DNA from: Astropecten irregularis
Lineage: Eukaryota > Echinodermata > Asteroidea > Paxillosida > Astropectinidae
Direction of reading: 5' to 3'
Assembly: GCA_963971285.1 (NCBI GenBank)
Contig: OZ020255.1
Location: 4,278,001-4,342,000, forward strand
DNA: 64,000 nt
Within the stretch, counting starts at the first letter, position 1; each line of letters begins with the position of its first letter. The notes beneath the pieces are model-generated. The model saw nothing but the letters and a program-made list of their open reading frames with translations. It searched no databases and had not been told where the DNA came from. The translations under genes and the position numbers were made by a program. Of this stretch, positions 33,125-44,387 are shown piece by piece.

Positions 33125-33609
33125 TTACGCCGATTTCATGTTGGTCGTAGTCGTCCTTAGGTCGTCGGTACTACTGGTTACTGCATTGAGGCGCCGATAG
33201 TCAACGCAGAACCCAACACTCCCGTCTTTCTTCCGGACCAATACAATTGGTGACGCCCACGGTCCTGATGATGGCCTAATGATTCCTTTTTCGAGCATCG
33301 ACTGGATCTCCTTCTCAGCTACAGCCCTTTGCCGAATTGGCAAGCGCCGAACAGGTTGCTTAATTGGAGCAGCACTCCCCGTTTCAATCCGGTGTTTGGC
33401 CAGTTGTGTGCACCCAAGTCTCCCTTGCTGGACGAGAACTGATGCTGATACCGGATCAACAGATCTCTAAACTGACATTTTTCTCCTTCGTCCAGGTCAC
33501 CAGAGCCCCTTTGGTACATGTGCTCTAAATGTGCTGGCACTGCGAGACACCACTTCACATGGCTATCCCTACTGTCCTCTGAAGTGACTAGATTTACATG
33601 TTCTATCAC
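33125..33609 (-). pseudogene. Gypsy RT N-terminal fragment (copy c)
   Basis: Linker (VPAHLEHMYQRGSGDLDEGE) and RT motifs ([33 protein letters not shown]), then unrelated sequence. The catalytic aspartates are missing. One frame change near 33340. Confidence 0.75.
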
Positions 33610-33971
33610 CTCTGTTTTGCTGTCAGGTCCCGTGTCGAGGGTGGGCCCGATAGCATCTACCGCTTGGAACGTTCCTACTGTCGTACCTTTGTAGAGGCCG
33701 TGACATGGTCACTGGTCAGATTCAGCAGTCTTACTGGTACCGTCTTGTCAATCGTGCTCACTAGTGATGAGGCTACCGTGAGGCTATTCTTCTATGTCGA
33801 CTTGAATGTCGGCTCAATTACCCCATATGCTAGACAATGTCACTCCCCCCCCCCCCCTATAGGCTTCCGTCTACGATCATCCTCGTCGACACAATCGAAA
33901 ACCCCTTAATAATGTCAGCCACGATAAACGTATGTGCCACTTCAGTTTGCCTCCCAGCTGGAGGTCGGCAG

Positions 33972-34126
33972 CAGTAGTGTAGACACGTCCTCAGACCTGG
34001 GGGGTTGATCGTGTACCTGGGTCGTATTTCCATATACGTTTGTGCACAAAATCATTGTTTATATATACAAAAAGTGAAAACCTGGGGGGTTACAACCCCC
34101 CTAGCCCCCCCGGGATCTACTCCCAT
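33972..34126. mobile_element. 155-bp insertion with 9-bp direct repeats
   Basis: GGTCGGCAG at 33963-33971 is repeated at 34127-34135. Copies a and b have a single uninterrupted GGTCGGCAG-like site. The insert contains ACCTGGGGGGTT near both ends and a C-rich tail. Type unknown. It is duplicated at 62520-62673. Confidence 0.7.
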
Positions 34127-34144
34127 GGTCGGCAGTCACTTCTC

Positions 34145-34320
34145 CGATGACAGTCAATGATTATCATCAGCGAGACGAACTTGAACGTTCGTACCTGCTA
34201 TGCCAGCCCTGTCATCTGTATACCATTTCTGCATGACTCGGTCAGACACAATTGATGCTGTTGCTCCAGTGTCAATCAATGCCACCACATCTACACCATT
34301 GACTACGGCATCCATGTGTA
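34145..34320 (-). pseudogene. Gypsy protease fragment (copy c)
   Basis: The DTG active-site region is recognisable on the minus strand (the DTGA codons lie near 34270). It is fused on its upstream side to gag N-terminal sequence by deletion of the capsid and knuckle. Confidence 0.65.
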
Positions 34321-34457
34321 GTCTCTCTCTCTTGCTCGAGGAACACCTCTCGGATCGTTTGGATTTCCCTCAAGCCTTATGGCAGGCTCAGTTGTACTTC
34401 GCACCAATGATGGATCAATCGAAACAGTTGTTTCATCGCCTGGTCTCCCCTGTGTCC

Positions 34458-34606
34458 AGGGCTGGATTTCACAAAGCACTAAGATTAATCTTAAGATGAG
34501 TCGTTCAGTATCACAATAGTAATTGTATTGTGACATCACATGTTGTTTAGCAATTAAGATGAATTCACACTTAAGATCAATCTTAGTGCTTTGTGAAATC
34601 GGCCCC
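34458..34606. mobile_element. MITE of about 149 bp with long TIRs
   Basis: The termini AGGGCTGGATTTCACAAAGC and the inverted GCTTTGTGAAATCGGCCCCT extend about 37 bp each with few mismatches. The unoccupied site GTGTCC|TGGTATGG is seen in copy b (25790-25803). No coding content. It is duplicated at 63005-63153. Confidence 0.85.
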
Positions 34607-35130
34607 TGGTATGGATCCCTGGTAATACCTGTGAAAATCCTAGTGAAGGTACCTGGCAGTGGGTGGGTATTACAGGCCTACGAATCACTGTGAAAACTTG
34701 GGTCGCCACATGGTTCTACACTCCGGCCACTGCGATATGTTGCTGGTTCAGTCAAAGGAAAATTGCAAACTCGATCCGTCTTGTTGTGTGGCGCAAAGTG
34801 TACCCTGATGGTAGGCTCAATGACAGTATAGGAACAGGGCGTCGACTCATGTCTACCGGCCATGTCCATTTCAGCCGGCCTATTACTAGACGAGCGGTAG
34901 AGCCCGACCGGTTGTACATCAGGGATTCTGTGTACCATTGGCTCGAAACCAGGAAGGTGTACCTTGTCTTTCGTAGGTGTCCTGCCAGTTCACTGTCATT
35001 GGTCGTGGCTATTCGGCTCTACGTACCTTGGTACACTGCGGGTATTTAAGGGTGGTTGTGTCACCAGTACGGTTTGAAGGAGCTTGGGCTTTTACTCACC
35101 TATGGGTTTCTGGCTGGTATTCTCGCAAAC
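34607..35130 (-). pseudogene. Gypsy gag N-terminal remnants (copy c)
   Basis: Pieces of the Pro/Arg-rich gag region (RSSSNRPAEMDMAGRHESTP, SYTVIEPTIRVHFAPHNKTD) are separated by small deletions; the N-terminal coiled coil and ATG are gone. A further gag piece (TEPAIRLEGNPNDPRGVPRA) lies left of the MITE at 34330-34457. Confidence 0.65.
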
Positions 35131-35240
35131 CGGGCTGCTATGGAATATTCTGGCTCTCTGAGCGACTGCGGAATCTCCAGCCGGTGGCTCAGCACTCCGA
35201 GCGGCTCTAGAATTGCTGGGTAGTATTCTGGCTCTCCTGA

Positions 35241-38200
35241 CGGCTCTTTACTCTCCGGTTGGTGTCTCACCAGTCCAGGCGGCTCTGTACTCTCGGGTTG
35301 GTGTCTCACTATAGTCTGGGCGGCTCTGTACTCTCCAGTCGGTGTCTCACTAGTCCGGGCGGCTCTGTACTCTCGGGTTGGTGTCTCACTAGTCCGGGCG
35401 GCTCTGTACTCTCCGGTCGGTGTCTCACTAGTCTGGGCGGCTCTGTACTCTCCGGTCGGTGTCTCACTAGTCCGGGCGGCTCTGTACTCTCCGGTCGGTG
35501 TCTCGCTAGTCCAGGCTGCTCTGTACTCTCCGGTCGGTGTCTCGCTAGTCTGGGCTGCTCTGTACTCTCCGGTCTGTGTCTCACTAGTCCGGGCGGCTCT
35601 GTACTCTCGGGTTGGTGTCTCACTAGTCCGGGTGGCTCTGTACTCTCCGGTCGGTTTTCCTCGCCAGTACAGGCGGCTCTGTACTCTCCGGTCGGTTTTC
35701 CTCGCCAGTACAGGCGGCTCTGTACTCTCCGGTCGGTGTCTCACCAGTCCAGGCGGCTCTGTACTCTCGGGTTGGTGTCTCACTATAGTCTGGGCGGCTC
35801 TGTACTCTCCAGTCGGTGTCTCACTAGTCCGGGCGGCTCTGTACTCTCGGGTTGGTGTCTCACTAGTCCGGGCGGATCTGTACTCTCCGGTCGGTGTCTC
35901 ACTAGTCTGGGCGGCTCTGTACTCTCCGGTCGGTGTCTCACTAGTCCGGGCGGCTCTGTACTCTCCGGTCGGTGTCTCGCTAGTCCAGGCTGCTCTGTAC
36001 TCTCCGGTCGGTGTCTCGCTAGTCTGGGCTGCTCTGTACTCTCCGGTCTGTGTCTCACTAGTCCGGGTGGCTCTGTACTCTCGGGTTGGTGTCTCACTAG
36101 TCCGGGTGGCTCTGTACTCTCTGGTTGGTGTCTCACTAGTCCGAGTGGCTCTGTACTCTCCGGTCGGTTCTCACTAATCCGGATGGCTCTGTACTCTCCG
36201 GTCGGTGTCTCACTAGTCCGGGCGGCTTTGTACTCTCCGGTCGGTGTCTCGCTAGTCCAGGCTGCTCTGTACTCTCCGGTCGGTGTCTCACTAGTCTGGG
36301 CTGCTCTGTACTCTCCGGTCTGTGTCTCACTAGTCCGGGCGGCTCTGTACTCTCCGGTCGGTGTCTCACTAGTCTGGGCTGCTCTGTACTCTCCAGTCTG
36401 TGTCTCACTAGTCTGGGCTGCTCTGTACTCTCCGGTCTGTGTCTCACTAGTCCGGGCGGCTCTGTACTCTCGGGTTGGTGTCTCACTAGTCGAGGCGGCT
36501 CTGTACTCTCCGGTCGGTGTCTCACTAGTCTGGGCGGCTCTGTACTCTCCAGTCCATGTCTCACTAATCCGGGTGGCTCTGTACTCTCCGGTCGGTTCTT
36601 ACGAATCCGGGTGGCTCTGTACTCTCCGGTCGGTGTCTCACTAGTCCGAGTGGCTCTGTACTCTTCGGTCGGTTCTCACTAATCAGGGTGGGTCTGTATT
36701 CTCCAGTCGGTTCTCAAATATCTGGGTGGGTCTGTACTCTCGGGTTGGTTCTCACTAATCCGGGCGGCTCTGTACTCTTCGGTCGGTGTCTCACTAGTCC
36801 GTGTGGCTCTGTACTCTCCGGTCGGTGTCTCACTAGTCCGGGCGTCTCTGTACTCTCCAGTCGGTGTTTCACTAGTCCGGGCGGCTCTTTACTCTCCGGT
36901 CAGTGTCTCAATAGTCCGAGTGGCTCTGTACTTTCCGGTCGGTTCTCACTAATCCGAATGGCTCTGTACTCTCTGGTTGGTCCTCACTAGTCCGGGCGTC
37001 TCTGTACTCTCCAGTCGGTGTTTCACTAGTCCGGGTGGCTCTGTGCTCTCCGGTCGTAGTCTCACTAGTCCGGGTGGCTCTGTACTCTCTGGTTGGTGTC
37101 TCACTAGTCCGAGTGGCTCTGTACTCTCGGGTCGGTTCTCACTAATCCGGATGGCTCTGTACTCTCTGGTTGGTCCTCACTAGTCCGGGCGTCTCTGTAC
37201 TCTCCAGTCGGTGTTTCACTAGTCCGAGTGGCTCTGTGCTCTCCGGTCGGTGTCTCACTAGTCCGGGTGGCTCTGTACTCTCTGGTTGGTGTTTCACTAG
37301 TCCGGGCGGCTCTGTACTCTCCAGTCGGTGTCTCACTTATCCGGGTGGCTCTGTACTCTCCGGTCGTAGTCTCACTAGTCCGGGCGGCTCTGTACTCTCC
37401 AGTCGGTGTCTCACTAGTCCGGGTGGCTCTGTACTCTCTGGTTGGTGTCTCACAAATCCGAGTGGCTCTGTACTCTCCGGTTGGTTCTCACTAATCCGGA
37501 TGGCTCTGTACTCTCCGGTCGGTTCTCACTAGTCCGGGCGGCTCTGTACTCTCCGGTCGGTGTCTCACTAGTCCGAGTGGCTCTGTACTCTCCAGTCGGT
37601 TCTCACTAATCCGGATGGCTCTGTACTCTCCGGTCGGTTCTCACTAGTCCGGCCGGCTCTGTACTCTCCTGTCAGTGTCTCACTAGTCCGAGTGGCTCTG
37701 TACTCTCCGGTCGGTTCTCACTAATCTGGGTTGGTCTGTATTCTCCGGTCGGTTCTCACTAATCCGGGTGGGTCTGTATTCTCCGGTTGGTTTTCACTAG
37801 TCCAGGTGGGTCTGTATTCTCCGGTCGGTTCTCACTTATCAGGGTGGGTCTGTATTCTCCGGTCGGTTCTCACTAATCAGGGTGGGTCTGTACTCTCCGG
37901 TTGGTTCTCACTAATCCGGGTGGCTCTGTACTCTCTGGTTGGTGTCTCACTAGTCCGAGTGGCTCTGTACTCTCTGGTCGGTTCTCACTAATCCGGATGG
38001 CTCTGTACTCTCCGGTCGGTTCTCACTAGTCCGGGCGGCTCTGTACTCTCTGGTTGGTGTCTCACTAGTCCGAGTGGCTCTGTACTCTCCGGTCGGTTCT
38101 CACTAATCCGGATGGCTCTGTACTCTCCGGTCGGTTCTCACTAATCCGGGCGTCTCTGTACTCTCCAGTCGGTGTTTTACTAGTCCGAGTGGCTCTATGC

Positions 38201-40468
38201 TCTCCGGTCGGTGTCTCACTAGTCCGGGCGGCTCTGTACTCTCCAGTCGATGTCTCACTAATCCGGGTGGCTCTGTACTCTCCGGTCGTAGTCTCACTAG
38301 TCCGGGCGGCTCTGTACTCTCCAGTCGGTGTCTCACTAGTCCGGGTGGCTCTGTACTCTCTGGTTGGTGTCTTACTAGTCCGAGTGGCTCTGTACTCTCC
38401 GGTCGGTTCTCACTAATCCGGATGGCTCTGTACTCTCCGGTCGGTTCTCACTAGTCCGGGCGGCTCTGTACTCTCCGGTCGGTGTCTCACTAGTCCGAGT
38501 GGCTCTGTACTCTCCAGTCGGTTCTCACTAATCCGGATGGCTCTGTACTCTCCGGTCGGTTCTCACTAGTCCGGGCGGCTCTGTACTCTCTGGTCGGTGT
38601 CTCACTAGTCCGAGTGGCTCTGTACTCTCCGGTCGGTTCTCACTAGTCCGGGCGGCTCTGTACTCTCCGGTCGGTTCTCACTAGTCCGAGTGGCTCTGTA
38701 CTCTCCGGTCGGTTCTCACTAATCCGGGTTGGACTGTATTCTCCGGTCGGTTCTCACTAATCCGGATGGATCTGTATTCTCCGGTTGGTTTTCACTAGTC
38801 CGGGTGGGTCTGTATTCTCCGGTCGGTTCTCACTAATCAGGGTGGGTCTGTATTCTCCGGTCGGTTCTCACTAATCCGGGCGGCTCTGTACTCTCGGTTT
38901 TGTGTCTCACTGGTCCGCGTGGGTCTGTACTCTCCGGTCGGTGTCTCACTAGTTCGAGCGGCTCTGTACTCTCCGGTCGGTGTCTCACTAGTCCGGGCGG
39001 CTCTGTACTCTCCAGTCGGTGTCTCACTAATCCGGGTGGCTCTGTACTCTCCGGTCGTAGTCTCACTAGTCCGGGCGGCTCTGTACTCTCCAGTCGGTGT
39101 CTCACTAGTCCGGGTGGCTCTGTACTCTCTGGTTGGTGTCTCACAAGTCCGAGTGGCTCTGTACTCTCCGGTTGTTTCTCACTAATCCGGATGGCTCTGT
39201 ACTCTCCGGTCGGTTCTCACTAGTCCGGGCGGCTCTGTACTCTCCGGTCGGTGTCTCACTAGTCCGAGTGGCTCTGTACTCTCCGGTCGGTTCTCACTAA
39301 TCCGGATGGCTCTGTACTCTCCGGTCGGTTCTCACTAGTCCGGGCGGCTCTGTACTCTCCGGTCAGTGTCTCACTAGTCCGAGTGGCTCTGTACTCTCCG
39401 GTCGGTTCTCACTAATCTTGGTTGGTCTGTATTCTCCGGTCGGTTCTCACTAATCCGGGTGGGTCTGTATTCTCCGGTTGGTTTTCACTAGTCCGGGTGG
39501 GTCTGTATTCTCCGGTCGGTTCTCACTTATCAGGGTGGGTCTGTATTCTCCGGTCGGTTCTCACTAATCAGGGTGGGTCTGTACTCTCCGGTTGGTTCTC
39601 ACTAATCCGGGTGGCTCTGTACTCTCTGGTTGGTGTCTCACTAGTCCGAGTGGCTCTGTACTCTCCGGTCGGTTCTCACTAATCCGGATGGCTCTGTACT
39701 CTCCGGTCGGTTCTCACTAGTCCGGGCGGCTCTGTACTCTCTGGTTGGTGTCTCACTAGTCCGAGTGGCTCTGTACTCTCCGGTCGGTTCTCACTAATCC
39801 GGATGGCTCTGTACTCTCCGGTCGGTTCTCACTAATCCGGATGGCTCTGTACTCTCTGGTTGGTCCTCACTAGTCCAGGCGTCTCTGTACTCTCCAGTCG
39901 GTGTTTCACTAGTCCGAGTGGCTCTATGCTCTCCGGTCGGTGTCTCACTAGTCCGGGCGGCTCTGTACTCTCCAGTCGATGTCTCACTAATCCGGGTGGC
40001 TCTGTACTCTCCGGTCGTAGTCTCACTAGTCCGGGCGGCTCTGTACTCTCCAGTCGGTGTCTCACTAGTCCGGGTGGCTCTGTACTCTCTGGTTGGTGTC
40101 TTACTAGTCCGAGTGGCTCTGTACTCTCCGGTCGGTTCTCACTAATCCGGATGGCTCTGTACTCTCCGGTCGGTTCTCACTAGTCCGGGCGGCTCTGTAC
40201 TCTCCGGTCGGTGTCTCACTAGTCCGAGTGGCTCTGTACTCTCCGGTCGGTTCTCACTAATCCGGATGGCTCTGTACTCTCCGGTCGGTTCTCACTAGTC
40301 CGGGCGGCTCTGTACTCTCCGGTCGGTGTCTCACTAGTCCGAGTGGCTCTGTACTCTCCGGTCGGTTCTCACTAGTCCGGGCGGCTCTGTACTCTCCGGT
40401 CAGTGTCTCACTAGTCCGAGTGGCTCTGTACTCTCCAGCCGGTGTGACACCGGCTGGAGAGTACAGAG
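35241..40468. repeat. Giant 38/39-bp minisatellite, array 2 (complete)
   Basis: About 135 units, bounded on the left by the gag-side flank (GGCTCTAGAATTGCTGGGTAG) and on the right by the LTR-side flank. It has the same variant order as array 1 over most of its length, including the doubled CCTCGCCAGTACAGGCGG unit and the 41-bp CACTATAGTCTGGG unit. The latter occurs twice, 478 bp apart. Open frames up to 461 codons are by-products of the 39-bp period. Confidence 0.95.
40424..40468. repeat. Perfect 45-bp palindromic cap of array 2
   Basis: CTCTGTACTCTCCAGCCGG-TGTGACA-CCGGCTGGAGAGTACAGAG: 22-bp arms around a single G. Here the one mismatch of the array 1 cap is absent. Confidence 0.92.
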
Positions 40469-40775
40469 GGCGGTGTCTGAATTAGTCCGAGCGGCTATGG
40501 AATCTCCGGACAGTACCAGACGCACGTATACACGGTCGTCTAACGGCCGGAGCAACCAGGAACCCAAATAAACCGGTCGACCTACAAGAGCACAATTTTC
40601 CCTTTGGCTATGTCTCGGTTTACACCACTGGCATTATGCCACCAACCCTATACGTCAATAAATAAGTAATTTGTCCTATTCCGTAAATGCTAAAGGCTCG
40701 GTTGTCACCACTGCCGAACTAAAATTCTTGGAGCAACAATAAAACACCGAATTCAAATCCCAACACTGTCACAAA

Positions 40776-40917
40776 TGTAACGCAATTGGGCGATCTACGG
40801 ACTTTTCTGGCTGGCGTCGATGGCTTGCTCGGACAAGAATTACCGATGGAACAGGTTAATTAATAACTGTAGAACACTAAACGGACATGGCAACAATTAA
40901 GAGGATCACCGATGAAT
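40776..40917 (-). repeat. Partial LTR with variant U3 (copy c)
   Basis: Matches 6339-6480. Beyond 40917 it follows the same alternative sequence as 6481 onward. Confidence 0.45.
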
Positions 40918-41422
40918 GTAGCCTTGGTCAAGGCGTTGCTCGTATTCGTACCATGTGCATTATTATTTTGTTCACAGCGCTCCCGATCCCATCCCCCGCA
41001 CGATCCCGTCACGATCGTTTGCGCGTACAATAATATAATGCACATTAGGCAAACAGCGACCTCTCGCGGTCGTGTGAAATATGCAAATTATGTCTACTGG
41101 TTCTACTTTTCCTTTGGATTGACTTTTCTCAAAAAGTCATTTGTCACCTGATAGAAACTTGAAAGGAAAATAAACATTGAAGTTTTCAGCTTCATTTTGG
41201 TGTATATAGCTTGATTGCCTGAGAAACTTCTGAGTATTTTTAATACTTTTTTGAAAATGGCCATTTAGCATGGGAGCCTTTGGGAAAATATTTATTGGGG
41301 TGCACCCCTAAGGCTTTGTCATTAAGAGTGTACTGGACATGCTCCAGTGATTTTCGGTGAACAGGGCATTGACAATTAATGACTTCACTCTAATTTCACC
41401 AGTTCCATCAAGACTTTCGTTC
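40918..41422. other. No gene seen; variant U3 or flank (U2)
   Basis: Near-identical to 6481-6985. The palindromic word is GCGACCTCTCGCGGTCG here. Confidence 0.4.
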
Positions 41423-41499
41423 TGGTCAAGTAGTTAGGGCGTGGGATTCTGAGTCGCTTGCACCGGGTTCGAGCCACCGGAGCAAGTGACCCAGAATCC
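41423..41499 (+). repeat. tRNA-like head with imperfect hairpin (U2)
   Basis: Duplicate of 6986-7062. Confidence 0.6.
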
Positions 41500-41751
41500 T
41501 ACTCTTAACGTCGACATACTTATTTTTTAAGACGTTTTCTTTCAGTTGTTCACTTTTCACTGAAAATGATTTCTCTCAGATTTGTTTATAATCATCAAAT
41601 GACCACAGTGGAAACTTTGGAAACAAAATTACTTTGATTTTTGACTGGAGTGGGATCTTTTTATGTGACAGCACATCATATGCACAGATAGTTTGACAGG
41701 TTGATACTTCCACATGCGTTGCATTATAATGATGAAGCTGTATACAGGATG

Positions 41752-42113
41752 ACGTCGTTTCATACTTTGGTAAGAACCCAAAACAGAAATGTTCACAGAT
41801 TTACGTATAACTTACAGGGTATGAAGATGGTTGTGGTTGAAACATATCGTTAAAATTGTTCCCCCTGAAATGGTGCATTTATCCAGAAATTAGTCAAACA
41901 ACGACCGAAAATCGTTTTTATCTCTTTTGATCTTTTAAAAGATCAAAAATAAAAGAGAAAAGACTTAAGAAATGGCCGTTTTCCATGATTTTCTCAAAAA
42001 GTGGGCACCGTATGGGACTGAAATTTTCACGGATGACTTTGACTGTATCTCCCTTGATATTTTTGCTCATAAATCTGGACTTCTTTGACAAAAACCAAAG
42101 TATGATACTACCT
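41752..42113. mobile_element. TTAA MITE, single copy (U2)
   Basis: Duplicate of 7315-7677, with TTAA at 42114-42117. Confidence 0.65.
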
Positions 42114-42646
42114 TTAAATATCATTTACGTAAAGTGAAACCAAAAGTGAAACTACACGAATTGTGGCATCCGTAGCGAAAAAATATATACCGATTCCCTC
42201 TTTAGGTTCAGCTTCAAGTACCAATTGAACCCGTGAACGCCATGTGCGTGTTATTTGTCCCGGTACTAAACCTTGAAATACCAGGTGTCAAAGAAAATGG
42301 TGTATTGTGATTCAAATACAAATGTTCACATGCCTGGGAATCAAAAGCAAAGGTGGCCATTACAAAAAAGGACATTGACAAAGTAAAGCTTCACCTTTGC
42401 AATGCGTTAAGTGTGAATCCGTGTGACGTTTCACTGTTACAAAAAAAAAGTCACATACACTGCTTCTGTTGAATTCGTTTTTTATATCAGGAAGCTACTT
42501 TAGTGTAGACATTTGGCAGGGTTTTCACTTATGAGGAAAATTTTGAATGATGGCAGAGCGACACTCAGTACGCTTATAACGGAAACTAAACGGTGCACAC
42601 ACTAGAGTAGGCCTACTACTACTAGACTGCCGACTGCAACAGAGGT

Positions 42647-43179
42647 GAGTGAGTTAATTGGTCGTCTCTTGTTCTTGCTGGTGTTCAAAATTCCAGAAAC
42701 TATAGTTATATGATCATGAAACTGATGGGAAAGTACCAAAGCAAAACGTAAAATGAACGGTGTAGAATTTCCCGTGTTTATAGTTTCATACAGAGGGTTT
42801 CTGGTCATGACTTTCATATTCGTTCGTAACCTAAAACCCAATGCAGGTCACGCGAGGCAATTTACATACAATCAGTTCCAGGCAATCTCCAAGTCGAAAT
42901 ATCATTCCACTATTAAAATTACGAAGAGGATTTTGGGAGATAGTGAAAAGATAGTCGAGATTTAAATTGGCAAACAATCAAATCACAGGTGCATATGTGT
43001 CGATTTCTTTTCATGATCGGGGGGGGGGGGGGTGATTTGTGATTTGGTGTCATATGCGAGGGGAGTGTGGGAGGGGGATACCGGGAGTCGAAAAGTCGCA
43101 TTTTAGTCTGGATTTGTCAAGTGTCATGTTCTGCATACTTCTGAACTTTTCTTCTTTTTTCTTTCCATCATGAAATTAG
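42647..43179 (+). other. Candidate 5' UTR intron of GPCR copy 2
   Basis: Same donor (AG|GTGAGT) and acceptor (pyrimidine run then ATTAG) as 8209-8741. The G run near 43020 is slightly longer. Confidence 0.33.
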
Positions 43180-43256
43180 GTTTCAACAACGTTTTATGAC
43201 GCGCCACTCCTGAGCCTGCCCTAACGCCTCATTCCTTACAACTTCAACAAGAATAT

Positions 43257-44387
43257 ATGGAAATGAATGAATCTGGATCGCCCCAATCCACTACGACTTG
43301 GTTTGTGATGGGGAACTCCACATTGCAGCCTGATGGAGAGACCGCACACTTATCTCTACACTCCTACGAAGAGCGAGTAGTAGTAGGTTGCTTGATCCTT
43401 GTCATTGCATTGACCAACATCATCGGTAATGGTACTGTTATCCTGGCTGTGTTATTCAGCAAGAAGCTATGGACATCAACTAATGCCTTCGTTGTTAGTC
43501 TTTGTGTAGCAGATCTCTCAGCTGGAGTAGCAGCTCATCTGAGCATCATTGGGCTTCTCAGTCCAGGAGATAGCTGGCCATGGTCCACAGAGGTTCCTTG
43601 TACTATTGCTGGCCTTGTACTTTTCATCAACTCTTCCGCTAGTCTTTTCAACCTGGTCTCTATTGCTCTGAACAGACTGGTCCTCATCAAGTATCCCATG
43701 ACACTGTACCGAAGACTTTATACAAATCGAAATATAATCATCAATCTTGTTGCTCTGTGGATCGCCGCTATTGCTGTCATGTCTCTACCACCCATATTTG
43801 GCATTGGGGGTTTCGGTTATGACAAGCAGCATCACACATGTAGTGACCTGGACACCCACCCTAAGGCCAAGACATTTGAGAAGATTCAAACATTTGTTTG
43901 CTTTCCTGTCTCATTGGTCGTCATCATTACCAGCTATATCTTGATCTTTCTTCACGTCCGGCGACACTTCATGAAAAAGAGGGCAAATTTAGCTGTCAGT
44001 GGAAATATTGATCTAGAGAGCCGTATTTCTGGGACGACTTACTCCACCTCCGAAGTGTCTGATAACTCTGCTGTATTGAGAACCACTCAGCAAGATCGCA
44101 TCAACCGCCAACAAATTGAGATCACCAAGAACCTCTTCATAGCCGTGTGTGCATTCTTTGTCTGTATTACACCATACTGCATTGCCTTGTTCATTCCTAA
44201 CAACGACCGACTCTTGCTATTTCTGGCTGTGCTCTTCTTTGCTAACAGTGCCGTTAATCCTATCATCTATGGCGCCAAACACCCACATTTTAAAAAAGTC
44301 ATGCGTCTCATTTTAAGATGCAAGTATTCTCAAATTGATGAACCGACAAGTTTGTTGAAAGCTCTTATTGGTGGTCGTGGTAGGTAG
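43257..44387 (+). CDS. Class A (rhodopsin-like) G-protein-coupled receptor, copy 2
   Basis: 376 residues, full length and intact, with the same seven-helix layout and motifs as the copy at 8819 (N58, D86, C115/C195, N139-R140-L141, C303-I-T-P306, NPIIY). I count five base differences from copy 1. Three change residues: L267V and A276T in the third intracellular loop, and G308C two residues after the TM6 proline. Two are silent (N139, L311). Both copies appear functional at sequence level. The TM6 change lies near the ligand pocket and could alter signalling, which is inference. The extreme similarity means either recent duplication, gene conversion or two haplotypes assembled in tandem. Confidence 0.93.
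   Translation: MEMNESGSPQSTTTWFVMGNSTLQPDGETAHLSLHSYEERVVVGCLILVIALTNIIGNGTVILAVLFSKKLWTSTNAFVVSLCVADLSAGVAAHLSIIGLLSPGDSWPWSTEVPCTIAGLVLFINSSASLFNLVSIALNRLVLIKYPMTLYRRLYTNRNIIINLVALWIAAIAVMSLPPIFGIGGFGYDKQHHTCSDLDTHPKAKTFEKIQTFVCFPVSLVVIITSYILIFLHVRRHFMKKRANLAVSGNIDLESRISGTTYSTSEVSDNSAVLRTTQQDRINRQQIEITKNLFIAVCAFFVCITPYCIALFIPNNDRLLLFLAVLFFANSAVNPIIYGAKHPHFKKVMRLILRCKYSQIDEPTSLLKALIGGRGR

Larger units (their letters stand above)
33125..40917 (-). mobile_element. Decayed Ty3/Gypsy element, copy c, with giant minisatellite leader
   Basis: On the minus strand: partial LTR (40776-40917), primer-binding-like sequence, array 2 (35241-40468), remnants of gag, then protease and RT start. The gag core is deleted: protease sequence meets gag N-terminal sequence at about 34320, and the gag start codon region is lost near 35090. 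Two later insertions lie within it (33972-34126 and 34458-34606). It links the array to the element on both sides. Confidence 0.75.

Noticed and set aside
35259-36644. 461-codon open frame and dozens of similar 60-380-codon frames in the minisatellites
   Set aside because: The 39-bp unit is a multiple of three and leaves four of six frames open. Frames on both strands overlap, end at every 38-bp unit, and encode only 13-residue periodic sequence with no start context or domain.
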